A stretch of DNA of 19,956 bases from positions 1-19,956 of the forward strand of contig NZ_CAJMDQ010000052.1 in the NCBI RefSeq assembly GCF_905212195.1, written 5' to 3'. The notes beneath the pieces were generated by a model that was given only the letters and a program-made list of their open reading frames with translations, searched no databases and was not told where the DNA came from. The position numbers and the translations under genes were made by a program. Shown here one piece after another: positions 6,533-14,550 of the stretch. Position 1 is the first letter of the stretch. Every line of letters starts with the position of its first letter. The DNA comes from an uncultured Anaerotignum sp. Its GTDB lineage: Bacteria > Bacillota > Clostridia > Lachnospirales > Anaerotignaceae.

Positions 6533-7894
6533 TTATAAAATCTCTTCTTTTTTCTTGCCCTTCAGCAAACATCCCACTACCATAGCCACAAGGAAAATGA
6601 TGCCGTAATAAATGATTTTTTCCCCCAGAGAAACAATGGCAGCCAACACCATAAACAGGCTGGCACCGATGCCCAGTGCCGGCATGATGAACCGCTGCAA
6701 AACAGGCAGTTCCTTTTCCTTCCGTATGTGCATGAAGAAAATGGGGATGTACATGAGGTAAATGGTGATGATAGGCAGTTCAGAGCTATCAAAACTGAAA
6801 TTACCAAACCAGGATGTTTCCACCAGATTTGCCCCATAGAAATAAGTCAGCCACAGGGCAGCCATGAACACACCCATGATGGCGGAGTTGGTAGGCATAT
6901 TCGTCACTTTGTCCACGCCGCTGAAAATATGGGACGCAGGGCCTTCTCCCCGGTTTGCCATAGCATAAAAACTGCGGGTACATGCCATCATCAAACCATT
7001 CAACGTGCCGATGCAGGAAATGACAACGAACACAAACAGCAGTGTTCCCCCAACATTGGTAAATACCGTAGAAAAGGCAATTTTTGCGCCGGTTTCGCCG
7101 CCAGCCATAATGACTTCATTTTCCACAGCCCCTGCCAGTCCTACATAATACAGAGCATACACCAGCACAACGAAAACAGAGCCGAACATCAGCGCTCGAG
7201 GCAGGTTCTTTTTGGAATCCTTCAGTTCCGCATTGATACTGGTGGCACAAATCCAACCTTCATAAGCAAAGCAGGTTCCTACCACCGCTGTGAACAAAGG
7301 ATTTCCGCTGACTTCCACAATGGCGCCGCTGGTGAAATTCTGTATCATGACACCGTTTCTCAATCCGTAAATGGTGCCTACCACCGCCATCAATCCCAAA
7401 GGAATCAATTTTGCCACAGTTGTGGTCACCTGAAATTTCCCTGCCAGTTTGGGAGAAATGGCGTTAACGGTAAAACTGCCGATGAGATACAAGCCGGCAA
7501 GGGTCATTGCCTGCGGGCCTGCGATATCCCATCCCAGCAGAACTGCCGTATATCTTGCCGTTACCCATGCCACCACAGAAGTCATGGCAGGAAAATAAAT
7601 GACTGCCATAAACCACGCGAAATAGTATCCATATTTTCTGCCCACCATTACTTCCGCATAATCCACAACACCGCTGACTTTTTCATAACGGGTTGCCATA
7701 ACGGCGAAGTTATAGGCACAAATAATCATCACCAGTCCCCCCAGAAACCAGGACAATATACCTAAGGGCAGATCGCCGCCTGTGGCCAACAATACCTTTT
7801 CCGCTTTGAAGAATACGCCGCTGCCGATAACGATGCCCACAACCATGGCAATGGCAGTCAGCAGCCCGTACTTCTTCTCCAGTTCTTCTTTCAC
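6533..7894 (-). CDS. APC superfamily amino-acid permease
   Basis: The 453-residue protein is hydrophobic throughout, consistent with about 12 membrane segments. TM1 carries GIVIGSGVFF, the unwound-helix motif of APC transporters that binds the substrate backbone. FAYEGW in mid-protein is typical of the LAT/SteT-like branch (amino-acid exchangers or importers of the cytoplasmic membrane). The substrate cannot be named. I read the start as GTG at 7892-7894 with a weak Shine-Dalgarno (AGGGTG, and AAAGG closer in); no better ATG lies in frame. It is a single-gene unit, with its own terminator and a gap of about 300 nt upstream. Confidence 0.88.
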   Translation of the reverse strand: MKEELEKKYGLLTAIAMVVGIVIGSGVFFKAEKVLLATGGDLPLGILSWFLGGLVMIICAYNFAVMATRYEKVSGVVDYAEVMVGRKYGYYFAWFMAVIYFPAMTSVVAWVTARYTAVLLGWDIAGPQAMTLAGLYLIGSFTVNAISPKLAGKFQVTTTVAKLIPLGLMAVVGTIYGLRNGVMIQNFTSGAIVEVSGNPLFTAVVGTCFAYEGWICATSINAELKDSKKNLPRALMFGSVFVVLVYALYYVGLAGAVENEVIMAGGETGAKIAFSTVFTNVGGTLLFVFVVISCIGTLNGLMMACTRSFYAMANRGEGPASHIFSGVDKVTNMPTNSAIMGVFMAALWLTYFYGANLVETSWFGNFSFDSSELPIITIYLMYIPIFFMHIRKEKELPVLQRFIMPALGIGASLFMVLAAIVSLGEKIIYYGIIFLVAMVVGCLLKGKKKEEIL

Positions 7895-8185
7895 ACCTTT
7901 TCACCCTTTCTTGCTTCGACGCGTGTTCGCGTCAACGCTTTTATGCTTTGTTATGTGAAAGTAAAGATACCATTTTGTCATCGCAAAATCAAGTTTTCAG
8001 ACAGAAATGCATTGTTCTTTTTGCTATACATCATGCACGATATAGGATAAAAATATAATTTTTACACGATTTTTTAAAATACAACTTCCTTTTTATTATG
8101 ATTAAGCCGATATCAGACAAAATAATAGCGTTATTTGATGGAGTTTCTTCCTATTATATATATGTATTTTTCGGCAAACAAAAAA
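7895..8185. other. Intergenic region upstream of the APC permease gene
   Basis: This gap is A+T-rich and has no credible gene. A 6-bp G+C-rich hairpin (GACGCG 7918-7923, loop TGTT, CGCGTC 7928-7933) lies just upstream of the permease start, probably in its leader. On the minus strand TTGATT and TATCTT at 17-nt spacing further upstream are a weak promoter candidate. Confidence 0.45.
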
Positions 8186-8210
8186 GAGAGTTCTGTTTTT
8201 CAGAACTCTC
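8186..8210 (-). terminator. Intrinsic terminator of the molybdenum hydroxylase operon, overlapping the last codons
   Basis: GAGAGTTCTG (8186-8195) pairs perfectly with CAGAACTCTC (8201-8210) around a 5-nt loop, followed on the minus strand by six T residues. The stop codon of the MocA-like gene (8200-8202) lies in the loop and stem, so the gene's last codons form part of the terminator. Confidence 0.88.
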
Positions 8211-8781
8211 TCAAATCTTTTTTCTCATCTATATCGTGGAAAGCTTTTTCCTCTGCACAGTCAAAGACAAATACCTGCTCCGGTGATGCCAGCAGGATTC
8301 TTTTGCCGCCCTGATCTCCTTCCAGCGAAAGGAGCCGCTGCACATACTTACCGGAAAAAACAGCAGGATTTCCCCACACCCCCTGGTGTGCCATGCAGCC
8401 CATGGCTTTGCCGGAACAGAGAAAGCCTTCCATAAACGCCCCCAGATCTTCCTGTCTTAAAAATGGCTGATCTGCCACGGAAAACAGGTATGCCCCATCC
8501 TCTGATATGCCCAAATGCCTGATGGCACAATGGATGGAGGAGGCAATGCCTGTTTCCGCCTTCGGATTCCAAACCACTTCCGCCTTCTCTCCAGCCAATT
8601 CCTGTCGAATGGCTTCATGGGAAGTGACCACCACCAGACGCTCCTGCCGCTTCTCTGCCAACGCCGCCATGCGTTCCAGACTGTAGCGGTAGAGTTTTTT
8701 CCCTTTGACGGGATAGAGCAGCTTATTTTCCCCGAATCGTCTGCTCAATCCCGCCGCCAGTAATATCCAGTGGATTTTCAT
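8200..8781 (-). CDS. MocA-like molybdenum cofactor cytidylyltransferase / nucleotidyltransferase family
   Basis: The 193-residue protein begins with the nucleotidyltransferase signature LLAAGLSRRFGENK (residues 7-20) and has GIASSIH near 78-84 and VADQPF (102-107), with the metal-binding Asp104. This matches MocA/MobA-type enzymes that add CMP or GMP to molybdopterin. MocA makes the cytosine dinucleotide form used by xanthine-dehydrogenase-family enzymes. Its ATG overlaps the stop of the Mo-subunit gene (ATGA at 8778-8781), so it is translated together with the enzyme it would serve. CTP versus GTP use cannot be settled by eye; the neighbour favours CTP. Confidence 0.85.
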   Translation of the reverse strand: MKIHWILLAAGLSRRFGENKLLYPVKGKKLYRYSLERMAALAEKRQERLVVVTSHEAIRQELAGEKAEVVWNPKAETGIASSIHCAIRHLGISEDGAYLFSVADQPFLRQEDLGAFMEGFLCSGKAMGCMAHQGVWGNPAVFSGKYVQRLLSLEGDQGGKRILLASPEQVFVFDCAEEKAFHDIDEKKDLREF

Positions 8782-11060
8782 TTATCGATCATGCCCATTG
8801 CAATTTTTTCCGGTGTGATGGGCAGTTCTGTAAAGCGCAGGCCTGTTGCGTTATAAATAGCCTGTGCGATGGCAGGTGCCGGTGTATTGATAACGATTTC
8901 CCCGATGGATTTCGCACCAAAAGGCCCTGTAGGTTCATAACTGCTGTCAAATTCCACACGCAGTTTGCCCATATCCATACGGGTAGGGATTTTGTACTGC
9001 ATCAAAGAATTTTCAGCCAGTTCGCCTTTTTCGTTATATGTGATGTTTTCATGAAGGGCCATACCGATACCCTGTACCAGACCGCCTTCTACCTGTACTC
9101 TTGCCAGATTAGGGTTTACAACGGTACCGCAGTCTACCACTGCCGCATAATCGATGAGTTTCACGCTGCCTGTTTCCGGGTCAACTTCCACTTCCACGGC
9201 GCCAGCCATGAAAGGCGGAGGAGAAACAGGTGAAGAATGAGCTTCTGTAGCAAAGAGAGCATTTTCCCCTGCGCACATGATGGCATTGCCGATGTCTTTC
9301 CGGCTGATGCTGCTGCCATCTTTCAGGCTGTATACTTTTTCCCCGTCAAATTCCACATCATCCACGGAACAGCCCAGTTTTTCCGCACCGTATGCTTTCA
9401 TTTTGTCCACCAATGTCTGGCAGGCTTTCACTGTTGCCATACCGGTTACATAAGTGGTGCTGGATGCGTAAGAGCCGCTGTCGTAAGGAGAAACGTCTGT
9501 ATCAACGCCATAAACAATGATATCGTCCACAGAGCAATCCAGACAATCTGCTGCCATCTGGGACAGAATGGTGTCACAGCCAGTACCCATATCGGATGCA
9601 CCAATGGTCAGAGCATAGAAACCATCGTCATTGATCTTGATGGAAACGGAACCAGTATCCACACTGGAAATACCAGAACCCTGCATAGCCATCGCGATAC
9701 CTACGCCACGGATTTTACCGTCAGGCATGACACGTCTGGGATATTTTTCTTTCCAGCCGATCATTTCCGCTGTTCTTTCCAGACAACGATCCAGTGTACA
9801 GCTGTTTGCTGTTTCACCGTAGTATGCGTGCATCACGTCGCCTTCTCTGGTCAAGTTCATTTCACGCAGTGCCACAGGGTCCATGTTCAGCTTCACTGCC
9901 AATTCATTGATGGCAGATTCCACAGCAAAGATACCCTGTGTAGCACCGTAACCACGGTAAGCGCCTGCGGACATTTTGTTTGTATAAACAACGTCATACT
10001 GGAAACGGAATGCTTCTGCCTTGCTGTACAGAGGAATGGATTTATGACCGGACAGACCAACGGTTGTGGGGCCATGTTCCCCAAATGCGCCTGTATTGGA
10101 CAGTGTTTTCACTTCAATGCCGCGGATATGACCGTCTTTGTTGGCACCGATGCGCACTTTGATTTCCATTTCATGTCTGGGAGAAGAAGCGATGAGGCTT
10201 TCTTCTCTGGTATAAATGATTTTCGCAGGTCTGCCTGTTTTCAGTGTAACAATGGCGGGATATACTTCCGCTACAACAGTCTGTTTTGCACCGAAACCGC
10301 CGCCGATTCTGGGTTTGATAACACGAATCTTGGATTTGGGAATATCCAGCGCGTTAGACAGGATACGGCGTACATGGAAAGGCACCTGTGTGGAGCTGAT
10401 GATGTTTAGTCTGCCGTAGGTATCCATCTGGGTATAAGTACGGAAGGTTTCCATCATGGTCTGCTGTACAGCTTTTGTGTGATAAGTGTTTTCCACAACC
10501 ACATCGCTTTCCGCAATGACTTTATCCACATCGCCATGTTCTTCCAGACCGCTTGCGCACAGATTCCGTTTATTGTCCGCGCCTACAGGGCAAAGTGCCT
10601 GCCAGTTATCTTCGGGATGCACCAGAATGGGATTGTCCTTTGCTTCGTGGAAATCCAGCACAGGTTCCAGCACATCATATTTTACTTTAATGACTTTCAT
10701 TGCCTGATCTACGGCTTTTTCTGTTTCCCCTGCCACAATGGCAACAGCGTCCCCAACAAAACGGACACGCTTGTCCAGAATCAGTCTGTCATAGGGACTG
10801 GGTTCAGGATATGTCTGTCCTGCCATGGTGAAACGCTTCTGCGGCACGTCTTCATAAGTCAGGACGCAAACGATACCGGGCAGTTTTTCTGCGATATCTT
10901 TTTTGATTTCCAGAATTTCCGCATGGGCATGGGGGCTGCGCAGCACCTTTACCACCAGACAATCCTTAGGGGCAATATCATCGGTATAAACAGGTTTGCC
11001 TGTTACCAATGCCATAGCGTCTTTTTTCCGAATGGGCTGATTTACATATTTCATTCTCAT
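8778..11060 (-). CDS. Xanthine dehydrogenase family, molybdopterin-binding subunit
   Basis: The 760-residue protein has the full layout of the large subunit of molybdenum hydroxylases. An N-terminal aldehyde oxidase/xanthine dehydrogenase a/b hammerhead domain (about 15-135) is followed by Mo-cofactor domains with GGGFGAK (253-259), SAGAYRGYG (364-372, Arg369) and PFGAKSIGE, whose Glu721 is the expected catalytic base. It hydroxylates a carbon of an N-heterocycle or aldehyde with water; the substrate is not identifiable. At the Mo-domain entry the usual MEP-type triplet reads MET (203-205). The ATG at 11060 overlaps the stop of the Fe-S subunit gene; AAGGGG precedes it. A second ATG lies two codons on. 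It partners with the two small subunits upstream. Confidence 0.92.
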   Translation of the reverse strand: MRMKYVNQPIRKKDAMALVTGKPVYTDDIAPKDCLVVKVLRSPHAHAEILEIKKDIAEKLPGIVCVLTYEDVPQKRFTMAGQTYPEPSPYDRLILDKRVRFVGDAVAIVAGETEKAVDQAMKVIKVKYDVLEPVLDFHEAKDNPILVHPEDNWQALCPVGADNKRNLCASGLEEHGDVDKVIAESDVVVENTYHTKAVQQTMMETFRTYTQMDTYGRLNIISSTQVPFHVRRILSNALDIPKSKIRVIKPRIGGGFGAKQTVVAEVYPAIVTLKTGRPAKIIYTREESLIASSPRHEMEIKVRIGANKDGHIRGIEVKTLSNTGAFGEHGPTTVGLSGHKSIPLYSKAEAFRFQYDVVYTNKMSAGAYRGYGATQGIFAVESAINELAVKLNMDPVALREMNLTREGDVMHAYYGETANSCTLDRCLERTAEMIGWKEKYPRRVMPDGKIRGVGIAMAMQGSGISSVDTGSVSIKINDDGFYALTIGASDMGTGCDTILSQMAADCLDCSVDDIIVYGVDTDVSPYDSGSYASSTTYVTGMATVKACQTLVDKMKAYGAEKLGCSVDDVEFDGEKVYSLKDGSSISRKDIGNAIMCAGENALFATEAHSSPVSPPPFMAGAVEVEVDPETGSVKLIDYAAVVDCGTVVNPNLARVQVEGGLVQGIGMALHENITYNEKGELAENSLMQYKIPTRMDMGKLRVEFDSSYEPTGPFGAKSIGEIVINTPAPAIAQAIYNATGLRFTELPITPEKIAMGMIDK

Positions 11061-11521
11061 TTCGCCCCTTTCTTGTAATCCAGATAGGCATGAATGGCAC
11101 GGAGCTGGCCTTCATAGCCGGAACAACGGCAAAGGTTGCCGGAAAGGTATTCCCGGATTTCATCGTCTGTGGGATTTTCCATTTCCTTGCACATTGCCAG
11201 TACATTCATAATAAAGCCGGGGCTGCAATAACCGCACTGTTCTGCCCCCTGATCTGCCAGAAACGCGCCGAATTCTTCCGCTTCTGCCTGACAGCCTTCC
11301 ATGGTCACTACTTCATGACCGTCCGCGCGAACTGCCAGTGTGGAGCAGGACAAAACGGGCTTGCCATCCATCAATACAGTACACAGACCGCAGTTGGATG
11401 TTTCGCAGCCTCTTTTGACGCTGTAACAGCCGTGGTCTCTGACAAAATCCAGCAGAGCCATATCCGGTGCCACTTCAGCAGTCACATTTTTTCCATTGAG
11501 TTTTACAGTAATCTGCATCAT
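11057..11521 (-). CDS. Xanthine dehydrogenase family, [2Fe-2S] subunit
   Basis: The 154-residue protein is a standard two-cluster iron-sulfur subunit. The plant-type ferredoxin part has RGCETSNCGLC and a later Cys after the DGKPVLS stretch. The C-terminal helical part has CGYCSPGF and NLCRCSG for the second cluster. It passes electrons from the Mo site to FAD. I start it at ATG 11521 (a second ATG is the next codon, 11518), which overlaps the FAD-gene stop. GGGAGGGG lies just upstream, inside the last codons of the FAD gene. A longer frame reaching 11599 lies within the FAD gene and has no family similarity, so I reject it. Confidence 0.92.
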   Translation of the reverse strand: MMQITVKLNGKNVTAEVAPDMALLDFVRDHGCYSVKRGCETSNCGLCTVLMDGKPVLSCSTLAVRADGHEVVTMEGCQAEAEEFGAFLADQGAEQCGYCSPGFIMNVLAMCKEMENPTDDEIREYLSGNLCRCSGYEGQLRAIHAYLDYKKGAK

Positions 11522-12315
11522 TTGTCCCCTCCCATGAGCTGTTTCAGTCCTCTTTTCACCAGAACGCCTGCCACATGTCTGCGGTATGCGCCGCTGCATC
11601 TGGTATTATCGGCAAAGTCCATGCCGTTCTGCACTTTGGACGCAAAAGCAGCCAGATCTTCCGCTGTCACTTCCGCTTTCGCTAAAATGCCTTCGCTGTC
11701 ACGTACCACAACGGGCTGACAGGGTCTTGCGCCGATAACTGCATAATAACCTTCTGCGTCTTTTGTCACTGCGCAGGAAACCACAGGAAAGTCTGTTTCT
11801 GTGTTTCTCTGGGACAGATAGACTGTTTCCAGAGGTGTCTTTTTGATGATGACACGCACCAGAATGTCGTTGTCTTTTTTCATTTTCGCGAAATCTGCCA
11901 AAGGCATTCTGCCCTGTTTATACAGTTCCACGTCGCAGTCCAGACCCAGCAGACAGCAGAGAATATCGGAAAAACCGAATCTGCCGTAAATGCTGCCGCC
12001 GACTGTTGCGCAGTTACGCATCTGCACCCCTACGATATGGCGCAGGCTTTCTTTCACCGCACCTTTTGTGTAAGCGTCAATGCCTTTGTGAGTTTCCAGC
12101 TGACGCAGGGAAACCATACATCCGATGGAAAATTCTTTTTCATCCTCTGTAATTTCGTCCAGACCCAAACCGGACAGATCGATGGCTGTCTGGATGTTCT
12201 TTCTGCCCAGACGCAGCCATACGCCGCCGCCAAATACCACGTTTGCCTTTTTCTGATTCAATTCGTATGCTTCTTCCAGACTGGAAACTTTCACATACTC
12301 CCGAATGGTAAACAT
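11518..12315 (-). CDS. Xanthine dehydrogenase family, FAD-binding subunit
   Basis: The 265-residue protein starts MFTIREYVKVSSLEEAYEL, then has VVFGGGVWLRLG (FAD pyrophosphate loop) and ATVGGSIYGRFGFSDI (second FAD-contact loop), followed by the C-terminal CO dehydrogenase flavoprotein domain. It transfers electrons from the [2Fe-2S] subunit to an acceptor such as NAD or ferredoxin; which one is unknown. It is somewhat shorter than the usual 280-300 residues. The ATG at 12315 has AAGGAGG 6 nt before it. A frame extension to 12417 begins at the predicted transcription start and is unlike the family, so it is rejected. First gene of the four-gene operon. Confidence 0.9.
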   Translation of the reverse strand: MFTIREYVKVSSLEEAYELNQKKANVVFGGGVWLRLGRKNIQTAIDLSGLGLDEITEDEKEFSIGCMVSLRQLETHKGIDAYTKGAVKESLRHIVGVQMRNCATVGGSIYGRFGFSDILCCLLGLDCDVELYKQGRMPLADFAKMKKDNDILVRVIIKKTPLETVYLSQRNTETDFPVVSCAVTKDAEGYYAVIGARPCQPVVVRDSEGILAKAEVTAEDLAAFASKVQNGMDFADNTRCSGAYRRHVAGVLVKRGLKQLMGGDK

Positions 12316-12422
12316 GTTGTTCCTCCTTCCACATTCCTTCATGTATCTTTTCCAGCAAAACACCCTGTTTTTGCCGTTTTTTTCCTCTTTTTCGCTTTTC
12401 TCGTAAAAAAGCACCATCGTTT

Positions 12423-12451
12423 AGTATATCATCCAAAAGTACCTGCCGCAA
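12423..12451 (-). promoter_or_regulatory. Promoter of the molybdenum hydroxylase operon
   Basis: On the minus strand -35 TTGCGG (12451-12446) and -10 TATACT (12428-12423) are 17 nt apart. The start near 12416 gives a leader of about 100 nt. The 11-mer TTATGATACCA (plus strand, 12478-12488), also found upstream of the amidohydrolase gene, lies about 27 nt upstream of the -35. Confidence 0.65.
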
Positions 12452-12586
12452 TGCTTTTTTCGGAAAATCTTCTTCTTTTATGATACCATATTCTCTGTAA
12501 AAAAACAGGCTCTGTACAAATTTCCATACAAAAAAGAGTATGTTTTCAAAAACAGCAATGGCTGAAATATTTCTGACAAAAAGAAA

Positions 12587-12624
12587 ATAGCTGGAACCCT
12601 TTGCATTACAAAGATTCCAGCTAT
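12587..12624 (-). terminator. Intrinsic terminator of the MarR/ABC exporter operon
   Basis: ATAGCTGGAA (12587-12596) pairs perfectly with TTCCAGCTAT (12615-12624), and CTTTG/CAAAG pairs further in. On the minus strand TTTCTTTTTG follows. The stem closely resembles the terminator at 16973-17007. Confidence 0.87.
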
Positions 12625-12645
12625 CTTTTCTGTTCCTATGAAAAC

Positions 12646-14550
12646 TTATTCCAGTTCAAAGGCACCTGTATAAAGCTGATAATACTTGCCTTTTTCCGCA
12701 ATCAAATCTTCGTGGGTACCACGTTCGATGATGCGTCCATGTTCCAGAACCATGATAACATTGGAGTTCTGAACCGTAGACAAACGGTGGGCAATGACAA
12801 ATACGGTTCTGCCTTTCATGAGGGCATCCATACCTCTCTGTACAATGGCTTCTGTACGGGTATCGATAGAAGATGTTGCTTCGTCCAGAATCATAACGGG
12901 AGGGTCTGCCACCGCCGCACGGGCAATGGAGATGAGCTGCCGCTGACCCTGAGACAAACCGGAGCCATCACCGGAAAGGATGGTGTTATATCCGTTGGGC
13001 AGCATCCGAATGAAGCTGTCGGCATTGGCAAGTTTTGCCGCTGCAATACATTCCTCATCAGTAGCATCCAGTTTCCCGTAACGGATGTTATCCATAACGG
13101 TGCCTGTAAACAGGTTGACATCCTGCAATACAATCCCTAAGGAATGGCGCAGGTCTTCTTTCTTAATCTTATTGATGTTGATGCCGTCGTAACGGATTTT
13201 ACCGTCGGCAATATCATAAAAACGGTTGATCAGGTTGGTGATAGTGGTCTTACCAGCACCAGTTGCGCCAACGAAAGCCACTTTCTGACCGGGTTTTGCG
13301 TACAGGCTGATGTTGTGAAGGACAATTTTTTCTTCTGTGTAACCAAAGTCCACATCAAAGAAACGTACATCCCCTGTCAGCTGGGTATAAGTGATGGTAC
13401 CATCTTCATGAGGATGTTTCCATGCCCACAGACCTGTATGTTCGGGGCATTCCACCAGTTCACCGTTATCGTCATATTTTGCGTTGACCAGTGTTACATA
13501 ACCGTCATCGGCTTCTTCTTCTTCATCCAGCAGTTCAAAAATACGTTTCGCACCTGCCAGCGCCATAACAACAGAGTTGATCTGCTGAGAAACCTGGCTG
13601 ATAGGAGAAGAAAAGCTCTTGGACAGCTGCAGGAAAGAAGCGATGGCGCCCAGTGTCAGACCGCCGATGCCATTTACTGCCAGTGCACCGCCGACAATGG
13701 CAATGAGCACATACTGTAAGTTCCCCAGGTTCATCATGATGGGCATGAGGATATTGGCATACTGGTTGGCTTTTGTTGCGTTTTCACACAGAGCCGCATT
13801 CTTTTCACGGAAAATTTCTTTTGCTTTTTCTTCATGACAGAAAACTTTGACAACTTTCTGCCCGTTGATCATTTCTTCGATATAACCATTCACATCGCCC
13901 AGTGTTTCCTGCTGTTTGATGAAGTACTTCCCACTGTGGCTGGCAATGAATTTGAATACCTTCATGATGAAGAATACCACGATGGCTACCAGAATGGTCA
14001 GATATACGCTGGTGTAAAGCATTGCGCAGACAACCGCCACAATGGTAACGATGGAAGAAAACATCTGAGGTACGCTCATGGAAAGCATCTGACGCAGGGT
14101 ATCTGTATCGTTGGTGTAACGGCTCATGACATCCCCATGGGTATGGGTATCAAAGTACCGGATGGGCAGCCGCTGCATGTGGGAAAACATCTGGTCACGG
14201 ATTTTCTTCAAAATCCCCTGAGAGATGGAAACCATGGTACGGTTGTAAAAGAGGGTTGCCAGAATACCAATGAGGTAAATGGCAGCCATGGTCAGCACCG
14301 CCTGGAACAGTCCCGCAAAATCAGGAGAAGCTGTTTTCAGCAGTGGTGTGATATAATCGTCGATAACTACCTGCAGGAACAGGGAACCTGCAACACCTGC
14401 CACCGCACTGATCAGAATACAGATCAAAACAACGGTAAACCGCAGTTTATACTCTTTCAGATAGCTGAGCAAACGGTTCATGGTGACTTTGTCCATTTTT
14501 GCCCGTCCGATGGGTACGCCACGTCCGGGTCCTCTCATAGGTCCACTCAT
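12646..14550 (-). CDS. ABC exporter half-transporter with catalytic ATP site (heterodimer partner 2)
   Basis: The 634-residue protein has a six-helix ABC exporter membrane domain (about 35-330) and a C-terminal nucleotide-binding domain. That domain has Walker A GATGAGKT (428-435), signature LSQGQ (532-536), Walker B MILDE with catalytic Glu557, and H-loop His588. An extra segment of about 50 residues (about 344-393, rich in Asp, Glu and Trp) sits between the two domains. The set is typical of YfiC/BmrD/TM288-like multidrug or lipid exporters in the cytoplasmic membrane. Its ATG overlaps the stop of the partner gene (ATGA, 14547-14550). It belongs to the MarR-led operon; the exported substrate is unknown. 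Confidence 0.92.
   Translation of the reverse strand: MSGPMRGPGRGVPIGRAKMDKVTMNRLLSYLKEYKLRFTVVLICILISAVAGVAGSLFLQVVIDDYITPLLKTASPDFAGLFQAVLTMAAIYLIGILATLFYNRTMVSISQGILKKIRDQMFSHMQRLPIRYFDTHTHGDVMSRYTNDTDTLRQMLSMSVPQMFSSIVTIVAVVCAMLYTSVYLTILVAIVVFFIMKVFKFIASHSGKYFIKQQETLGDVNGYIEEMINGQKVVKVFCHEEKAKEIFREKNAALCENATKANQYANILMPIMMNLGNLQYVLIAIVGGALAVNGIGGLTLGAIASFLQLSKSFSSPISQVSQQINSVVMALAGAKRIFELLDEEEEADDGYVTLVNAKYDDNGELVECPEHTGLWAWKHPHEDGTITYTQLTGDVRFFDVDFGYTEEKIVLHNISLYAKPGQKVAFVGATGAGKTTITNLINRFYDIADGKIRYDGININKIKKEDLRHSLGIVLQDVNLFTGTVMDNIRYGKLDATDEECIAAAKLANADSFIRMLPNGYNTILSGDGSGLSQGQRQLISIARAAVADPPVMILDEATSSIDTRTEAIVQRGMDALMKGRTVFVIAHRLSTVQNSNVIMVLEHGRIIERGTHEDLIAEKGKYYQLYTGAFELE

Noticed and set aside
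6728..7765. Plus-strand open frame of 345 codons
   Set aside because: Antisense to the APC permease; histidine-rich shadow translation.
8098..8286. Plus-strand frame of 62 codons running into the MocA-like gene
   Set aside because: No Shine-Dalgarno, crosses a terminator and overlaps the 3' end of a certain gene on the other strand.
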